Source: Granulosicoccus sp. (GTDB lineage: Bacteria; Pseudomonadota; Gammaproteobacteria; Granulosicoccales; Granulosicoccaceae). From it: a stretch of 36,304 bases of DNA. A program made the position numbers and the translations under genes. The stretch covers positions 1-36,304 of the forward strand of contig JALZUD010000130.1 in NCBI GenBank assembly GCA_023301725.1, written 5' to 3'. Positions 15,565 through 23,227 of the stretch are shown piece after piece (the first letter of the stretch is position 1; each line of letters begins with the position of its first letter). The notes below the pieces were generated by a model. That model made no database searches and was not told the origin of the DNA. It saw only the letters and a program-made list of their open reading frames with translations.

Positions 15565-15603
15565 CTGCCCTGCAGCTGGGTGTGATGCATGGCAAATAGC
15601 TCA

Positions 15604-15625
15604 GTTATACGTCAGTGCGTATAAC
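15604..15625. promoter_or_regulatory. Perfect palindromic operator candidate
   Basis: GTTATACG, six bases (TCAGTG), then CGTATAAC: two perfect 8-bp arms. On the minus strand it covers the expected transcription start and first ~20 bases downstream of the promoter at 15630-15660. That is the classic place for a repressor operator. The binding protein is unknown. Confidence 0.5.
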
Positions 15626-15629
15626 CGGT

Positions 15630-15660
15630 ATTATATACAGTGAAGGTACTACTAGGTCAA
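15630..15660 (-). promoter_or_regulatory. Strong sigma-70-type promoter for the 88-aa protein gene
   Basis: Minus strand: -35 TTGACC (15660-15655), 17 bases, then TATATA continuing into a full TATAAT (15635-15630; 19-base spacing to that hexamer). It is one of the closest matches to consensus seen in the window. It lies directly after the ibpA terminator candidate and reads into the palindrome. Confidence 0.55.
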
Positions 15661-15672
15661 AATAATTTTTAA

Positions 15673-15707
15673 CGACGAGGCCAACCGTTTAAGCACTAGC
15701 CCCGTCG
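15673..15707 (-). terminator. Probable terminator of ibpA
   Basis: On the minus strand a 9-bp stem (CGACGGGGC with GCCTCGTCG, one G-U pair) is followed by TTAAAAATTATTTT. The stem begins 34 bases after the ibpA stop. The tail is only partly U-rich, so efficiency is uncertain. Confidence 0.5.
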
Positions 15708-15740
15708 CCATTCTCTACACTACTGTTTTAAGCTGATCGC

Positions 15741-16193
15741 TTAGCTGTTAACTTTGTCTTCAATAACCGCAGCATTGTTGCCGATAGGGATATTCCTTGG
15801 CTTCATGGCCTCTGGTATTTCCTTGATTAGTGAAATTTTCAGCAGGCCATTGTCCAGCTGGGCATTCACTACCTCGACGTGATCTGCCAAGTTAAATTTT
15901 CGCTCGAATGAACGGGTGGCGATGCCTCTGTGCAGGTAACGCGAGTCTTTTTTGGCCTCTTCCTTCTTACCACGTACGGTAAGAATGCCTTTCTCTACTT
16001 GGACGTCAACCTCGCTATCGTGAAAGCCGGCAATCGCTAGGGTTATAGCGTATTTGTTCTCGCCAACCAGCTCGATATCGTACGGGGGATAGCCAGCAGC
16101 TTGGCGATCAGAGCTTAATGCGGCGTCGAGTAAAGAGCCAAAACGGTCATACCCGACGGTGTTTGCGTAAAGAGGTGTTAGATCAATTTTCAT
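15741..16193 (-). CDS. ibpA: Small heat-shock protein, Hsp20/IbpA family
   Basis: 150 aa. The N-terminus (MKIDLTPLYANTVGYDRFGSLLD) and GYPPYDIELV are close to E. coli IbpA (MRNFDLSPLYRSAIGFDR, GGYPPYNVELV). An alpha-crystallin domain spans ~38-130 (YAITLAIAGF, YLHRGIATRSFERKF, LADHVEVVNAQLDNGLLKISL). The C-terminal IxI-type anchor is RNIPIG. The protein is an ATP-independent holdase that binds unfolding proteins for later refolding by DnaK/ClpB. A sigma-32-like promoter and a thermometer-like leader precede it, and a terminator follows, so it is a single-gene unit. Confidence 0.95.
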   Translation of the reverse strand: MKIDLTPLYANTVGYDRFGSLLDAALSSDRQAAGYPPYDIELVGENKYAITLAIAGFHDSEVDVQVEKGILTVRGKKEEAKKDSRYLHRGIATRSFERKFNLADHVEVVNAQLDNGLLKISLIKEIPEAMKPRNIPIGNNAAVIEDKVNS

Positions 16194-16198
16194 TTTAA

Positions 16199-16257
16199 AT
16201 ATTCTCCAATAGAAGCAATATAAAGGTTATGCAACCGACTCTCATCAGAGACCTCGG
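16199..16257 (-). promoter_or_regulatory. ROSE-type RNA thermometer in the ibpA leader
   Basis: The ibpA 5' leader folds into two hairpins. The one nearest the start (16221 to 16199, minus strand) pairs AUAUU-(bulged G)-CUUC with GGAG-AAUAU across a UAUU loop. It buries the GGAG ribosome site with a UUGCU element and a bulged G, as in known ROSE elements. The upstream hairpin (16257 to 16235) pairs CCGA and CUCU with AGAG and UCGG around a GAUG tetraloop, with a three-base bulge. The AUG lies 5 bases past the second hairpin. Confidence 0.7.
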
Positions 16258-16268
16258 CTACACAAAGA

Positions 16269-16296
16269 TGATGTGGTTGCACCTAAATATTTCAAG
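16269..16296 (-). promoter_or_regulatory. Sigma-32 (heat-shock) promoter of ibpA
   Basis: Minus strand: CTTGAAA (16296-16290), 13 bases, then CCACATCA (16276-16269). The sigma-32 consensus is CTTGAAA, 11-16 bases, CCCCATNT. The predicted start, near 16262, falls just before the first leader hairpin. Confidence 0.65.
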
Positions 16297-16383
16297 TGTA
16301 TTTTTAATCAATCGATGCGCTTTTTCATAACATCGATCTGTACCATTTTTGTGAATGGGTACCGAAGGGATCCATTATTAATA

Positions 16384-16402
16384 AGCGTGCCATTTGCACG
16401 CT
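16384..16402. repeat. Perfect inverted repeat before the SDR gene
   Basis: AGCGTGC, five bases (CATTT), GCACGCT, ending 38 bases before the SDR ATG. No U-tract follows on either strand. It may be an operator or a leader hairpin; factor unknown. Confidence 0.4.
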
Positions 16403-16440
16403 CGATCAGTATTATGGACATTCCACGCAAGGCATTAATC

Positions 16441-17196
16441 ATGATGAATCAAAAAGTCGCATTAATCACCGGAGCTGCCAGAGGTATTGGCTTGGCAACT
16501 ACTGAACTTTTCATTGAGCAGGGCTGGCAGGTAGCCATGGTAGATCGGGACGCTGACGAACTCAGTGCTGTGGCGGCCAAGCTAACCAACGTCAACGCGT
16601 TTGTTCATGATGTATCAAAGCCAGATCAGGTGACTAATATGGTGGCATCGGTGCAATCTCAATTTGGGCAAATTGATGCTGTCGTTAACAACGCAGGAGT
16701 GGCAGATTTTGGCCCAATAGAAAAAACAGATTTTGAACGATGGCGTACCGTTATGAGCACCAATCTTGATGGTGTTTTTTTAGTGTCTCAAGCAGCCACC
16801 TCTGCGCTTAAAAAAACTAGAGGGTCGCTAGTTAACATTGCCTCAATTTCTGGGTTACGAGCCTCTACCTTGCGCGTAGCTTATGGCACATCCAAAGCCG
16901 CTGTTATTCAACTCACCAAACAACAAGCGGCTGAGCTTGGCGAACACGGCGTGAGAGCTAACTGCGTGTGCCCTGGCCCTGTTCGCACAAAGCTTGCAAT
17001 GGCTGTGCACACAAAAGAAATTATTGACGCCTATCACGATGCTATTCCACTCAATCGCTATGGCAGTGAAAACGAGATTGCCGAGCTAATTGTATTTCTT
17101 TGTTCTGACAAAGCCAGTTACATCACGGGGCAAGTGATCGCATCTGATGGGGGCTTTGAAAGCACAGGAGTTGGGCTACCCGCATTGCGCGTTTAA
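16441..17196 (+). CDS. Short-chain dehydrogenase/reductase (SDR), classical type
   Basis: 251 aa from ATG at 16441 (an adjacent ATG at 16444 is equally possible), with AAGG about 8 bases upstream. The frame extends to 16273 but only through the ibpA promoter region. The Rossmann motif TGAARGIG (10-17), NNAG (83-86), catalytic Ser135, Tyr148 and Lys152 (YGTSK) are all present, as is the PGPVRTKL cofactor loop. Asp35 at the end of beta-2 (VAMVDRD) suggests NAD(H) preference. The C-terminal ITGQVIASDGG is typical of the FabG-like group. The substrate is not predictable. It is divergent from ibpA and followed closely by the DUF2835 gene. Confidence 0.9.
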   Translation: MMNQKVALITGAARGIGLATTELFIEQGWQVAMVDRDADELSAVAAKLTNVNAFVHDVSKPDQVTNMVASVQSQFGQIDAVVNNAGVADFGPIEKTDFERWRTVMSTNLDGVFLVSQAATSALKKTRGSLVNIASISGLRASTLRVAYGTSKAAVIQLTKQQAAELGEHGVRANCVCPGPVRTKLAMAVHTKEIIDAYHDAIPLNRYGSENEIAELIVFLCSDKASYITGQVIASDGGFESTGVGLPALRV

Positions 17197-17220
17197 CTAT
17201 ATGACTAATCTGGACCACAC

Positions 17221-17445
17221 ATGAAACGCCTGTATTTTTCTCTTCAAATTTCAGCTGAGGAATACCTGGCCTATTACCAAGGCTCAGGTAACGTGGTGCT
17301 TGCTCGAACTGAGGAAGGCCAAAAATTACAGTTTCCTGCTAAGGAGCTTCGAAAGTTTGTTAGTCGCTCAGGTATCCAGGGGCGATTTGAAATCACACTC
17401 AACAACGAACACAAGCTTATTGAGCTGCGACGAGCTGAATACTAA
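17221..17445 (+). CDS. DUF2835 family small protein
   Basis: 74 aa. The pattern MKRLYFSLQISAEEYLAYY, then an alternating segment with LQFPAKELRKFVSRSGIQGRFEI, matches DUF2835, a family of ~70-residue proteins of unknown function widespread in Pseudomonas, Marinobacter and relatives. It starts 24 bases after the SDR stop and is probably co-transcribed. No catalytic residues are recognisable. The intergenic stretch after it (17446-17607) has no clear terminator or gene. Confidence 0.85.
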   Translation: MKRLYFSLQISAEEYLAYYQGSGNVVLARTEEGQKLQFPAKELRKFVSRSGIQGRFEITLNNEHKLIELRRAEY

Positions 17446-17607
17446 CGACTGTACTTATGTTAATACTGTGTTGCTAATCCGTAAAAATATTGGCAAATGA
17501 GAATTCCTAATACCCAGCTCGGTAAAATTACACAAATTGGATGAGGATTAAGCAAATCGATACGAGATACTAGGTTCTCTAACATTCGCCTAGCTAACTC
17601 TTTAACT

Positions 17608-19677
17608 ATGCCTATAAATCTCCTCAGACCAACAATTATTGGATCTTCCGTGCTCTTGGCTTTTTGCCAAACTGCATACGCAGACCAACCGCCTACACCT
17701 GCCAACTTCAATGCAGTGGTTTACTCACAAACGGCGGCTGAACTTTTCTGGCAGCGAACCACTGACAGCAGCTCAATTAGTGCTTATGAAATAACCAGAA
17801 ACGGAAATGTACTCGGTGTATTCGATGCGTTGAGTTTGTTCCAGAACGATCTCACTGCTGGGGTTAATTACACCTACGACATTGCGGCCATAGATCGTGA
17901 GGGCAATCGTTCCGCCACAAGCACCATCTCATTCACTGGAGGCGTTAGAACTGAAATTCCCGAGCAAGAGCGTCCAGCGGTCCCAAACCCTACCAACTTA
18001 CGTGTCGCCGTTTATTCAAGTTCTGCACTAGAACTATTTTGGGATAGGGTAACAACTGATGCGCTTCGGTATGAAGTGATGCGTAACGGACAATCTCTAG
18101 GTATTACTAATGGAACAAGTTTTTTCATTGAGGGACTTGCAGCTAACCAGCTTTACGCATTTGATGTACAAGCAATAAACAACGACGATGATAGATCAGT
18201 TGTCTCAAGTGTTGAAGTAGGCTCCAGCACTCAACCTCCCAACAATGACAACCCAGAAGCACCGGATAACGATGGCACACTACAGCCTCCTCAAGATCCC
18301 ACGCTTACCGTATATTCAACCTCAGCGGCTGAATTAATCTGGAGCAATTCATCGACCACGACTTTGGGAAACACCGTAGAGGTTGGTCGTAACGATGTCA
18401 TCGTTGCAAGCTCCGATGGTATTTCTTTTTATGATGATGCGCGCCCTGTCGACACTAACGTTACGTACTCTTTAACCACAGTTGCAGCCAATGGCCAGCG
18501 TTCCGAATCTATACAAATAGGGCAGTTCGAGAGCGCAAGGCTCGACACTAATGTGGGTTTACTAGCAACCAACGACGACGGAAACATCGCTGTGTCCGGC
18601 AACACCGCCGTACTGCCTGCTGATCTTGAAATCACAGATTCTGATGTTTTCATTCAAGGCGCTGTTTATGTATTTACTCGCGACAACACAGGTGTCTGGG
18701 GGCAAACGCAAAGGATAATCACTGATGAAAACAGCGAAAGATTCGGCAGGTTCGCTGCAATTGATGGTGATACGCTGGCTATAAGTCATCGAGACAGCGG
18801 TGACACGACCCCGCCTACCGGAAGCATAAGGGGCGTTACTATGTACACTCGCGACTCATCCGGGCAATGGGTAGTATCGCAGCGCATTAGTGCTCAGATC
18901 GAAGCCTCAGCCAGAGGCCTTGGCAGCAACATCGCTATCTCTGGCAACACCATGATGATTCAGGCAACCATCGATCTCGAGGGAACCATGGTGTTTGTCT
19001 ATGAGCGCAATAGCGACGGCGAGTGGATCCAGCAACAAGAGTTATTACTGGACGATGGAAACAACAGCTTTGGCTTCGGCTCTGCTATAACGATTGATGG
19101 TAATACCGCAATTATAGGAGACCATCAAGACCTGACCAACGGCTTCTCCTCTGGTGCTGCATGGATTTACACCAAAGATGCTTCTGGTAGCTGGACTGCC
19201 CAACAACAACTGCAACCCAATGCGAATAGCGAAGGTGATGAAGTGGGCTCATCAGTAGCACTGGAGGGCGACGTAGCTGTACTAGGCGGCAATGAATCCG
19301 ATACCGTTTACATCTTTCGTCGCGATACCAACGGCAACTGGAGTCAGACACAAACTCTCGATTTTAATCTCACTGACAATGTCACCTTCACCGATCCCGG
19401 CACATCGGTTGGACTTGATGACGGCACGTTAGCCGTCGGCGCCAATGCGGCATCTGCGTTAGGGCGACTAACTGGCGCTATCTACCTTTACCAACAAACA
19501 GATAACGTCTGGACCCAATCCCAGATCCTTGCTTCCAGCAATGGGCAAGGCAGAGGCCTATTCGGCACGGCCGTCGATATTGATGACGGCACCGTCGTGG
19601 GTAGTGCATTCCCACCATTCATAGGCGATAGACCTCGCGGCTTTGCCGTCACAGGATACGCTTTTGATGTGAATTAG
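17608..19677 (+). CDS. Large secreted protein: FN3-like repeats plus FG-GAP-type beta-propeller
   Basis: 689 aa. A Sec signal (residues 1-~25, ending in QTAYA before DQPP) is followed by three similar ~85-100-residue fibronectin-III-like repeats. Each contains a copy of 'VYSxxAxELxW' (VVYSQTAAELFWQR, AVYSSSALELFWDR, TVYSTSAAELIWSN). From ~310 to the end about six repeats of the type 'ISGNTAVL ... VYVFTRDNTGVWGQTQRI' are seen, an FG-GAP/integrin-like propeller pattern in which each unit ends in a Y-x-x-D/N-x-x-G-x-W strand. No enzyme motif or C-terminal anchor is seen. A surface or secreted binding role is inferred. Confidence 0.85.
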   Translation: MPINLLRPTIIGSSVLLAFCQTAYADQPPTPANFNAVVYSQTAAELFWQRTTDSSSISAYEITRNGNVLGVFDALSLFQNDLTAGVNYTYDIAAIDREGNRSATSTISFTGGVRTEIPEQERPAVPNPTNLRVAVYSSSALELFWDRVTTDALRYEVMRNGQSLGITNGTSFFIEGLAANQLYAFDVQAINNDDDRSVVSSVEVGSSTQPPNNDNPEAPDNDGTLQPPQDPTLTVYSTSAAELIWSNSSTTTLGNTVEVGRNDVIVASSDGISFYDDARPVDTNVTYSLTTVAANGQRSESIQIGQFESARLDTNVGLLATNDDGNIAVSGNTAVLPADLEITDSDVFIQGAVYVFTRDNTGVWGQTQRIITDENSERFGRFAAIDGDTLAISHRDSGDTTPPTGSIRGVTMYTRDSSGQWVVSQRISAQIEASARGLGSNIAISGNTMMIQATIDLEGTMVFVYERNSDGEWIQQQELLLDDGNNSFGFGSAITIDGNTAIIGDHQDLTNGFSSGAAWIYTKDASGSWTAQQQLQPNANSEGDEVGSSVALEGDVAVLGGNESDTVYIFRRDTNGNWSQTQTLDFNLTDNVTFTDPGTSVGLDDGTLAVGANAASALGRLTGAIYLYQQTDNVWTQSQILASSNGQGRGLFGTAVDIDDGTVVGSAFPPFIGDRPRGFAVTGYAFDVN

Positions 19678-19694
19678 AGCTCAGCATATCCCAG

Positions 19695-19747
19695 CATCGA
19701 AATCCCTGTAAGCTCCCCAACTACACAGCTTCACGGGGATTTCGATG
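19695..19747 (+). promoter_or_regulatory. Long hairpin sequestering the yceH ribosome site and start codon
   Basis: CATCGAAATCCC (19695-19706) pairs perfectly with GGGATTTCGATG (19736-19747), whose last three bases are the yceH ATG. An inner AAGCT/AGCTT pair lengthens the stem. The ribosome site GGGGAT is in the right arm. The hairpin starts 18 bases after the upstream gene's stop. It could gate yceH translation or act as a bidirectional transcription barrier. No U-tract follows. Confidence 0.6.
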
Positions 19748-20563
19748 ACAAACAATCACGAACAGGATGACCAAGACGAATCCAGCGACCTGAACGCTGC
19801 ACAATCTAGTGTGGAAGATTCAAATGCTCCAGCCACACCACAACTATCAGCCATAGAGCTACGAGTGCTCGGGGCGTTGATGGAAAAACAATTAACCACA
19901 CCCGATGCCTACCCGTTAACACTGAACAGCATCATTACCGCGTGCAACCAGAAATCCAGCCGTGACCCAATAAGCCACTACGAACAAGGCGACCTGAAAC
20001 GAACGCTGCAGATACTCGAAGACAAACATTTTGTTCACCGCGAATACGGCTCGCGTGCTGAGAAATACAGCCAACGCTTTATCAAGGCACTTGAGCTGGG
20101 TAAAAAACAACAGGCGCTGTTGTGCGTCATGATGTTACGTGGCCCGCAAACCCTGAGCGAGCTAGATACCCGCACTCAACGCATGTGCGAGTTCATCGAT
20201 AAAAACGATCTTGAGCACAGCATTGATCGCCTGTGTCATCGGGAGACACCCTACGCCATTAAGCTGGGCCAACAGCCCGGACAACGCGGTGAACGTATCA
20301 CGCACCTGTTTAGCGGAACACCTGCAATAGGCGCTCGTATAGATAGTGCATACAATGAAACGCCGCACGCCAAAACAACACAGGTTGGTACAGCACCCGC
20401 CTCGGCTAACAATGACTTGCTCGAAACCGTAGAGTTGCTGACCATGGAAGTAGCCGGGCTTCAATCAACAGTGAGCACTCTTGAGAATGATATTAGCGAG
20501 ATAAAAAAAGAGCTGGCTGAGTTATATCAGTTGAACAGGCCTGATGCGACTGAACCGCGTTAG
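19745..20563 (+). CDS. yceH: YceH family protein (DUF480)
   Basis: 272 aa. The core (residues ~38-200) matches YceH/DUF480: LSAIELRVLGALMEKQLTTP, AYPLTLNSIITACNQKSSRDP and ALLCVMMLRGPQTLSEL. It consists of two winged-helix units. E. coli YceH is 215 aa, so this protein carries an extra acidic, Q/S/D-rich N-terminus of ~35 residues. It also has a C-terminal coiled coil (ETVELLTMEVAGLQSTV ... ISEIKKELAELYQL). The molecular function of the family is not established; the winged helices suggest nucleic-acid or protein binding. The start codon is inside a 12-bp stem. Confidence 0.93.
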   Translation: MTNNHEQDDQDESSDLNAAQSSVEDSNAPATPQLSAIELRVLGALMEKQLTTPDAYPLTLNSIITACNQKSSRDPISHYEQGDLKRTLQILEDKHFVHREYGSRAEKYSQRFIKALELGKKQQALLCVMMLRGPQTLSELDTRTQRMCEFIDKNDLEHSIDRLCHRETPYAIKLGQQPGQRGERITHLFSGTPAIGARIDSAYNETPHAKTTQVGTAPASANNDLLETVELLTMEVAGLQSTVSTLENDISEIKKELAELYQLNRPDATEPR

Positions 20564-20666
20564 TGAATTTTATAGTCCACACGCGTAACCCTTTGTCAGA
20601 ACCACAGCACGCCAGCCGGTCTGTGAATACCTGCACACGCACCGCTCAGTTTTGGAACTTGAATAC

Positions 20667-21545
20667 ATGAATGGCATTGTCTGGGGTTTGGCAGGTGCTG
20701 TCTTAATCGGCGCCTCTGACTGCATTGCTCGAGTCACGAGCCAAAGGGTCGCAATCAGCATTCTGTTCCTTTGCATAATGGGACTCTCATTCCTGACCCT
20801 ATCAGCTGGGTTAATGGTGTCGATAAGTTGGCCAACGTGGCACCCTGTTGCATGGGGCGCCTCTGCTATTTCAGGCTTGCTCAATCTTGTTGCGCTGTAC
20901 TTTCTTTACCGTGCATTGGCCCGTGGTCCCGTGGCTGTTGCCTCACCAGCGACGTCAACATTTACCGTACTTTTAGTGGCGTTGAATATCGTTGCTGGCG
21001 AACCCTGGTCGTGGATGCAAATTGTTGCGGCCTTACTGGTCTTTACCGGTGTTGCCATGCTGGCAAGACCCTCACGCATTGATGCTGACCAACAACACTA
21101 TGATGCTACCTGGCTTAGACACACCGCACTGTACGGCCTTGCAGCCGCTGCTGCTGTGGCAGTTAGAATGTTCTTTGCACAAGAAGCTAGCAGCGTACTG
21201 GGCGCGCTGGATGCGTTGTATCTCAATCGCCTGTTTGCACTACTCGGCGCGATAGCCTTAGTGCTCTACGCGTTAAGTCGAAGCAATAAACTGGAATGGC
21301 CTTCTGGCAGAATCAGGACCCTGGTTATTTTGCAGGCGGTACTAGAGACTTCAGCACTGGGCGCATTTCTTATTGGATCAGCCAACGGTGGCCGAGTAGC
21401 AGCCACTATTGGCTTCTCAGCATTCGCTGCAGCCACGGCATTATTTGCCTGGTGGTGGCTGGGAGAGCGCATTGGTTGGCAACGCGGTGTCTGGATTGTA
21501 GTTACCGCATTAGGTGTTTTGCTGGCAGCTGCGACAAGTTCATAG
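20667..21545 (+). CDS. EamA/DMT-superfamily transporter
   Basis: 292 aa from ATG at 20667 with TTGGA upstream; a TTG at 20652 is possible. About ten hydrophobic segments are visible, arranged as two homologous EamA halves, for example GIVWGLAGAVLIGASDCIA in TM1. A helix ending YFLYRALARGPVAVASP and another with VLETSALGAFLIGSANGG carry the expected half-end motifs. Members export or import small metabolites such as amino acids. The substrate is unknown. It is convergent with the SGNH hydrolase gene that ends the ABC operon. Confidence 0.88.
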   Translation: MNGIVWGLAGAVLIGASDCIARVTSQRVAISILFLCIMGLSFLTLSAGLMVSISWPTWHPVAWGASAISGLLNLVALYFLYRALARGPVAVASPATSTFTVLLVALNIVAGEPWSWMQIVAALLVFTGVAMLARPSRIDADQQHYDATWLRHTALYGLAAAAAVAVRMFFAQEASSVLGALDALYLNRLFALLGAIALVLYALSRSNKLEWPSGRIRTLVILQAVLETSALGAFLIGSANGGRVAATIGFSAFAAATALFAWWWLGERIGWQRGVWIVVTALGVLLAAATSS

Positions 21546-21566
21546 AATTCGAATAGAGAACGCGGT

Positions 21567-22238
21567 TTAATCGTTAGCGGCTGCCTCCAGAAAAACAGGC
21601 CAAGCTTGGGACGCCAGTATGTGTCTTGTAATGCAATCGAATCCTGCATCCACGGGGTGCAAACCATCACCCTCGCGAAGAGCGTTGCCAAATACCGAAT
21701 CTGCCTGTAGCTCTTTGGTTAAACCTAAAAGCGCAACACCTTGTGCTTTACACACCGAGGCCAGTATTTTATTGATCAATCTGAGGTACATAAGGACCTC
21801 TTCACCGTCGATGCCATCAGCATTCTGAAACTCCGGAAGCACCGGTGTTGGCTCTACAACCAAGACCGCTCCATAGCCTTTCGCATCAGCGATGACAGTG
21901 TTTAGGTGAGCTTCTATAGAGGCGGGCTCAAATGCGATTGCTCGCAGTTTAGCAGCAGCACGCAACGCATCATTAACGCCAATCATAATAACAGTACCCC
22001 TCCCGTTACGGCCATCAAAACGAGCATTGAGTTCAGAGGCTGATCGGCTCGCAAGATCGGCAACGCGATCCCCACCCACGCCTAGATTATAACAATGCTT
22101 TTTCACAGGTATTGATCGGCTAGCTTCACACAACCTCGATGGCCAGCCACGCGCCTGCACGTCTCCGTCACCAACGGTAATGCTATCGCCCAGAAAGGCT
22201 AGCCGTAATTTGCTTGCGCGTAGGGGCGTGGTATTCAC
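21567..22238 (-). CDS. SGNH/GDSL-family hydrolase (esterase type)
   Basis: 223 aa from GTG at 22238. That GTG overlaps the TGA of the upstream ATPase gene (GTGA) and has TGGAG eight bases before it; an ATG nine codons upstream would overlap more and has no better site. The four SGNH blocks are present: GDS (17-19, LAFLGDSIT), G55 in NLGVGGDR, N89 in IGVND (87-90 region) and DGLHP with D191/H194. No signal peptide, so it is cytoplasmic. The family includes esterases that remove acyl groups from sugars, lipids or peptides. Its position as the last gene of the uptake operon suggests it deacylates the imported compound (inference). Confidence 0.85.
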   Translation of the reverse strand: MNTTPLRASKLRLAFLGDSITVGDGDVQARGWPSRLCEASRSIPVKKHCYNLGVGGDRVADLASRSASELNARFDGRNGRGTVIMIGVNDALRAAAKLRAIAFEPASIEAHLNTVIADAKGYGAVLVVEPTPVLPEFQNADGIDGEEVLMYLRLINKILASVCKAQGVALLGLTKELQADSVFGNALREGDGLHPVDAGFDCITRHILASQAWPVFLEAAAND

Positions 22239-23227
22239 GGCATAAACTCCAGTGGGGTATGGCAAGCAACACGACCACCCATTGGCAGTGCTTCAACTGT
22301 TGGCGCCGTGGTACGGCATAAATCAGTAGCGTAAGCACACCGAGGATGAAAGGGACAGCCTGTGGGAATATTACGCGCCGAGGCAATTTCGCCCGTCAAG
22401 ACGATTCGTGGCTTATCTTGATTGTCTTGTGACGGCACTGCTGAAAGCAAAGCTTGCGTATAGGGGTGCCGTGGCGACTTAAACAAACTCGCCGTTGTGT
22501 TCTCTTCAACAATATTACCAAGATACATTACAGCCACCCTATCTGCACTGTGACGCACAACAGACAGATCATGGGTAATTAACAGATACGTTAGCCCTAA
22601 GTCTTTCTTTAAACTTTGAAATAGGTTCAATATCTGCGCAGCCACAGAAACATCGAGTGCAGACACCGGTTCGTCGCCAACGACGAGCCTAGGCTTCACA
22701 GCTAATGCCCTTGCTATGCCAATACGCTGCCGCTGACCACCAGAGAAGGCATGTGGGTACCGACTCATTGTTCCCGGCTGCAAGCCAACGCGATCCATGA
22801 GATCCGCCACGATATCAGTGGCCTCCTTTCCATGTGCAATATTAAAATTCCTCAAAGGCTCAGCAATTATCTGCCTTACCGTCATACGCGGATTTAGCGA
22901 ACTAAACGGATCCTGAAAAATCAATTGAACATCACGCCACAGCGCTTTGCGGGCGCGCCCACGTAAGCTACCAACATCAAGTATGTTGCCATCACGCGTT
23001 CGTAAAGTGATCGTCCCAGCACTGGGTGTGATAGCACTGGTGATCAATTTTGCAGCGGTGGATTTACCACAACCAGACTCACCCACCAGTGCTGTAGTTT
23101 CACCCTCTGTGATGGTTAATGAAATACCGTTCACAGCTCTTACAGGCTCAGCTGCAGGCTTTAAAAAACCACTGGACTGCGCAAAGTGCTTCTCTACGTT
23201 CTCAAGTGTTAGCAACGATTCATTCAT
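22235..23227 (-). CDS. Oligopeptide/oligosaccharide ABC transporter ATP-binding protein (OppF/DppF-like)
   Basis: 330 aa. Walker A GESGCGKST (49-57), Q-loop QLIFQDPFSSLNPRMTV, signature FSGGQRQRIGIARAL, Walker B LVVGDEPVSALDVS and switch ITHDLSV are present. The C-terminal extension CPFHPRCAYATDLC is the Cys-containing oligopeptide-importer domain. Its ATG lies within the last eight bases of the OppD-like gene, so translation is coupled. It partners the OppD-like ATPase. The family imports di/oligopeptides or, in the branch with large binding proteins, oligosaccharides. Confidence 0.93.
   Translation of the reverse strand: MNESLLTLENVEKHFAQSSGFLKPAAEPVRAVNGISLTITEGETTALVGESGCGKSTAAKLITSAITPSAGTITLRTRDGNILDVGSLRGRARKALWRDVQLIFQDPFSSLNPRMTVRQIIAEPLRNFNIAHGKEATDIVADLMDRVGLQPGTMSRYPHAFSGGQRQRIGIARALAVKPRLVVGDEPVSALDVSVAAQILNLFQSLKKDLGLTYLLITHDLSVVRHSADRVAVMYLGNIVEENTTASLFKSPRHPYTQALLSAVPSQDNQDKPRIVLTGEIASARNIPTGCPFHPRCAYATDLCRTTAPTVEALPMGGRVACHTPLEFMP

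Noticed and set aside
17460-17711. Minus-strand 83-codon frame before the FN3/propeller gene
   Set aside because: It overlaps the signal-peptide coding region of the secreted protein by ~100 bases, and its hydrophobic look is the complement of that region.
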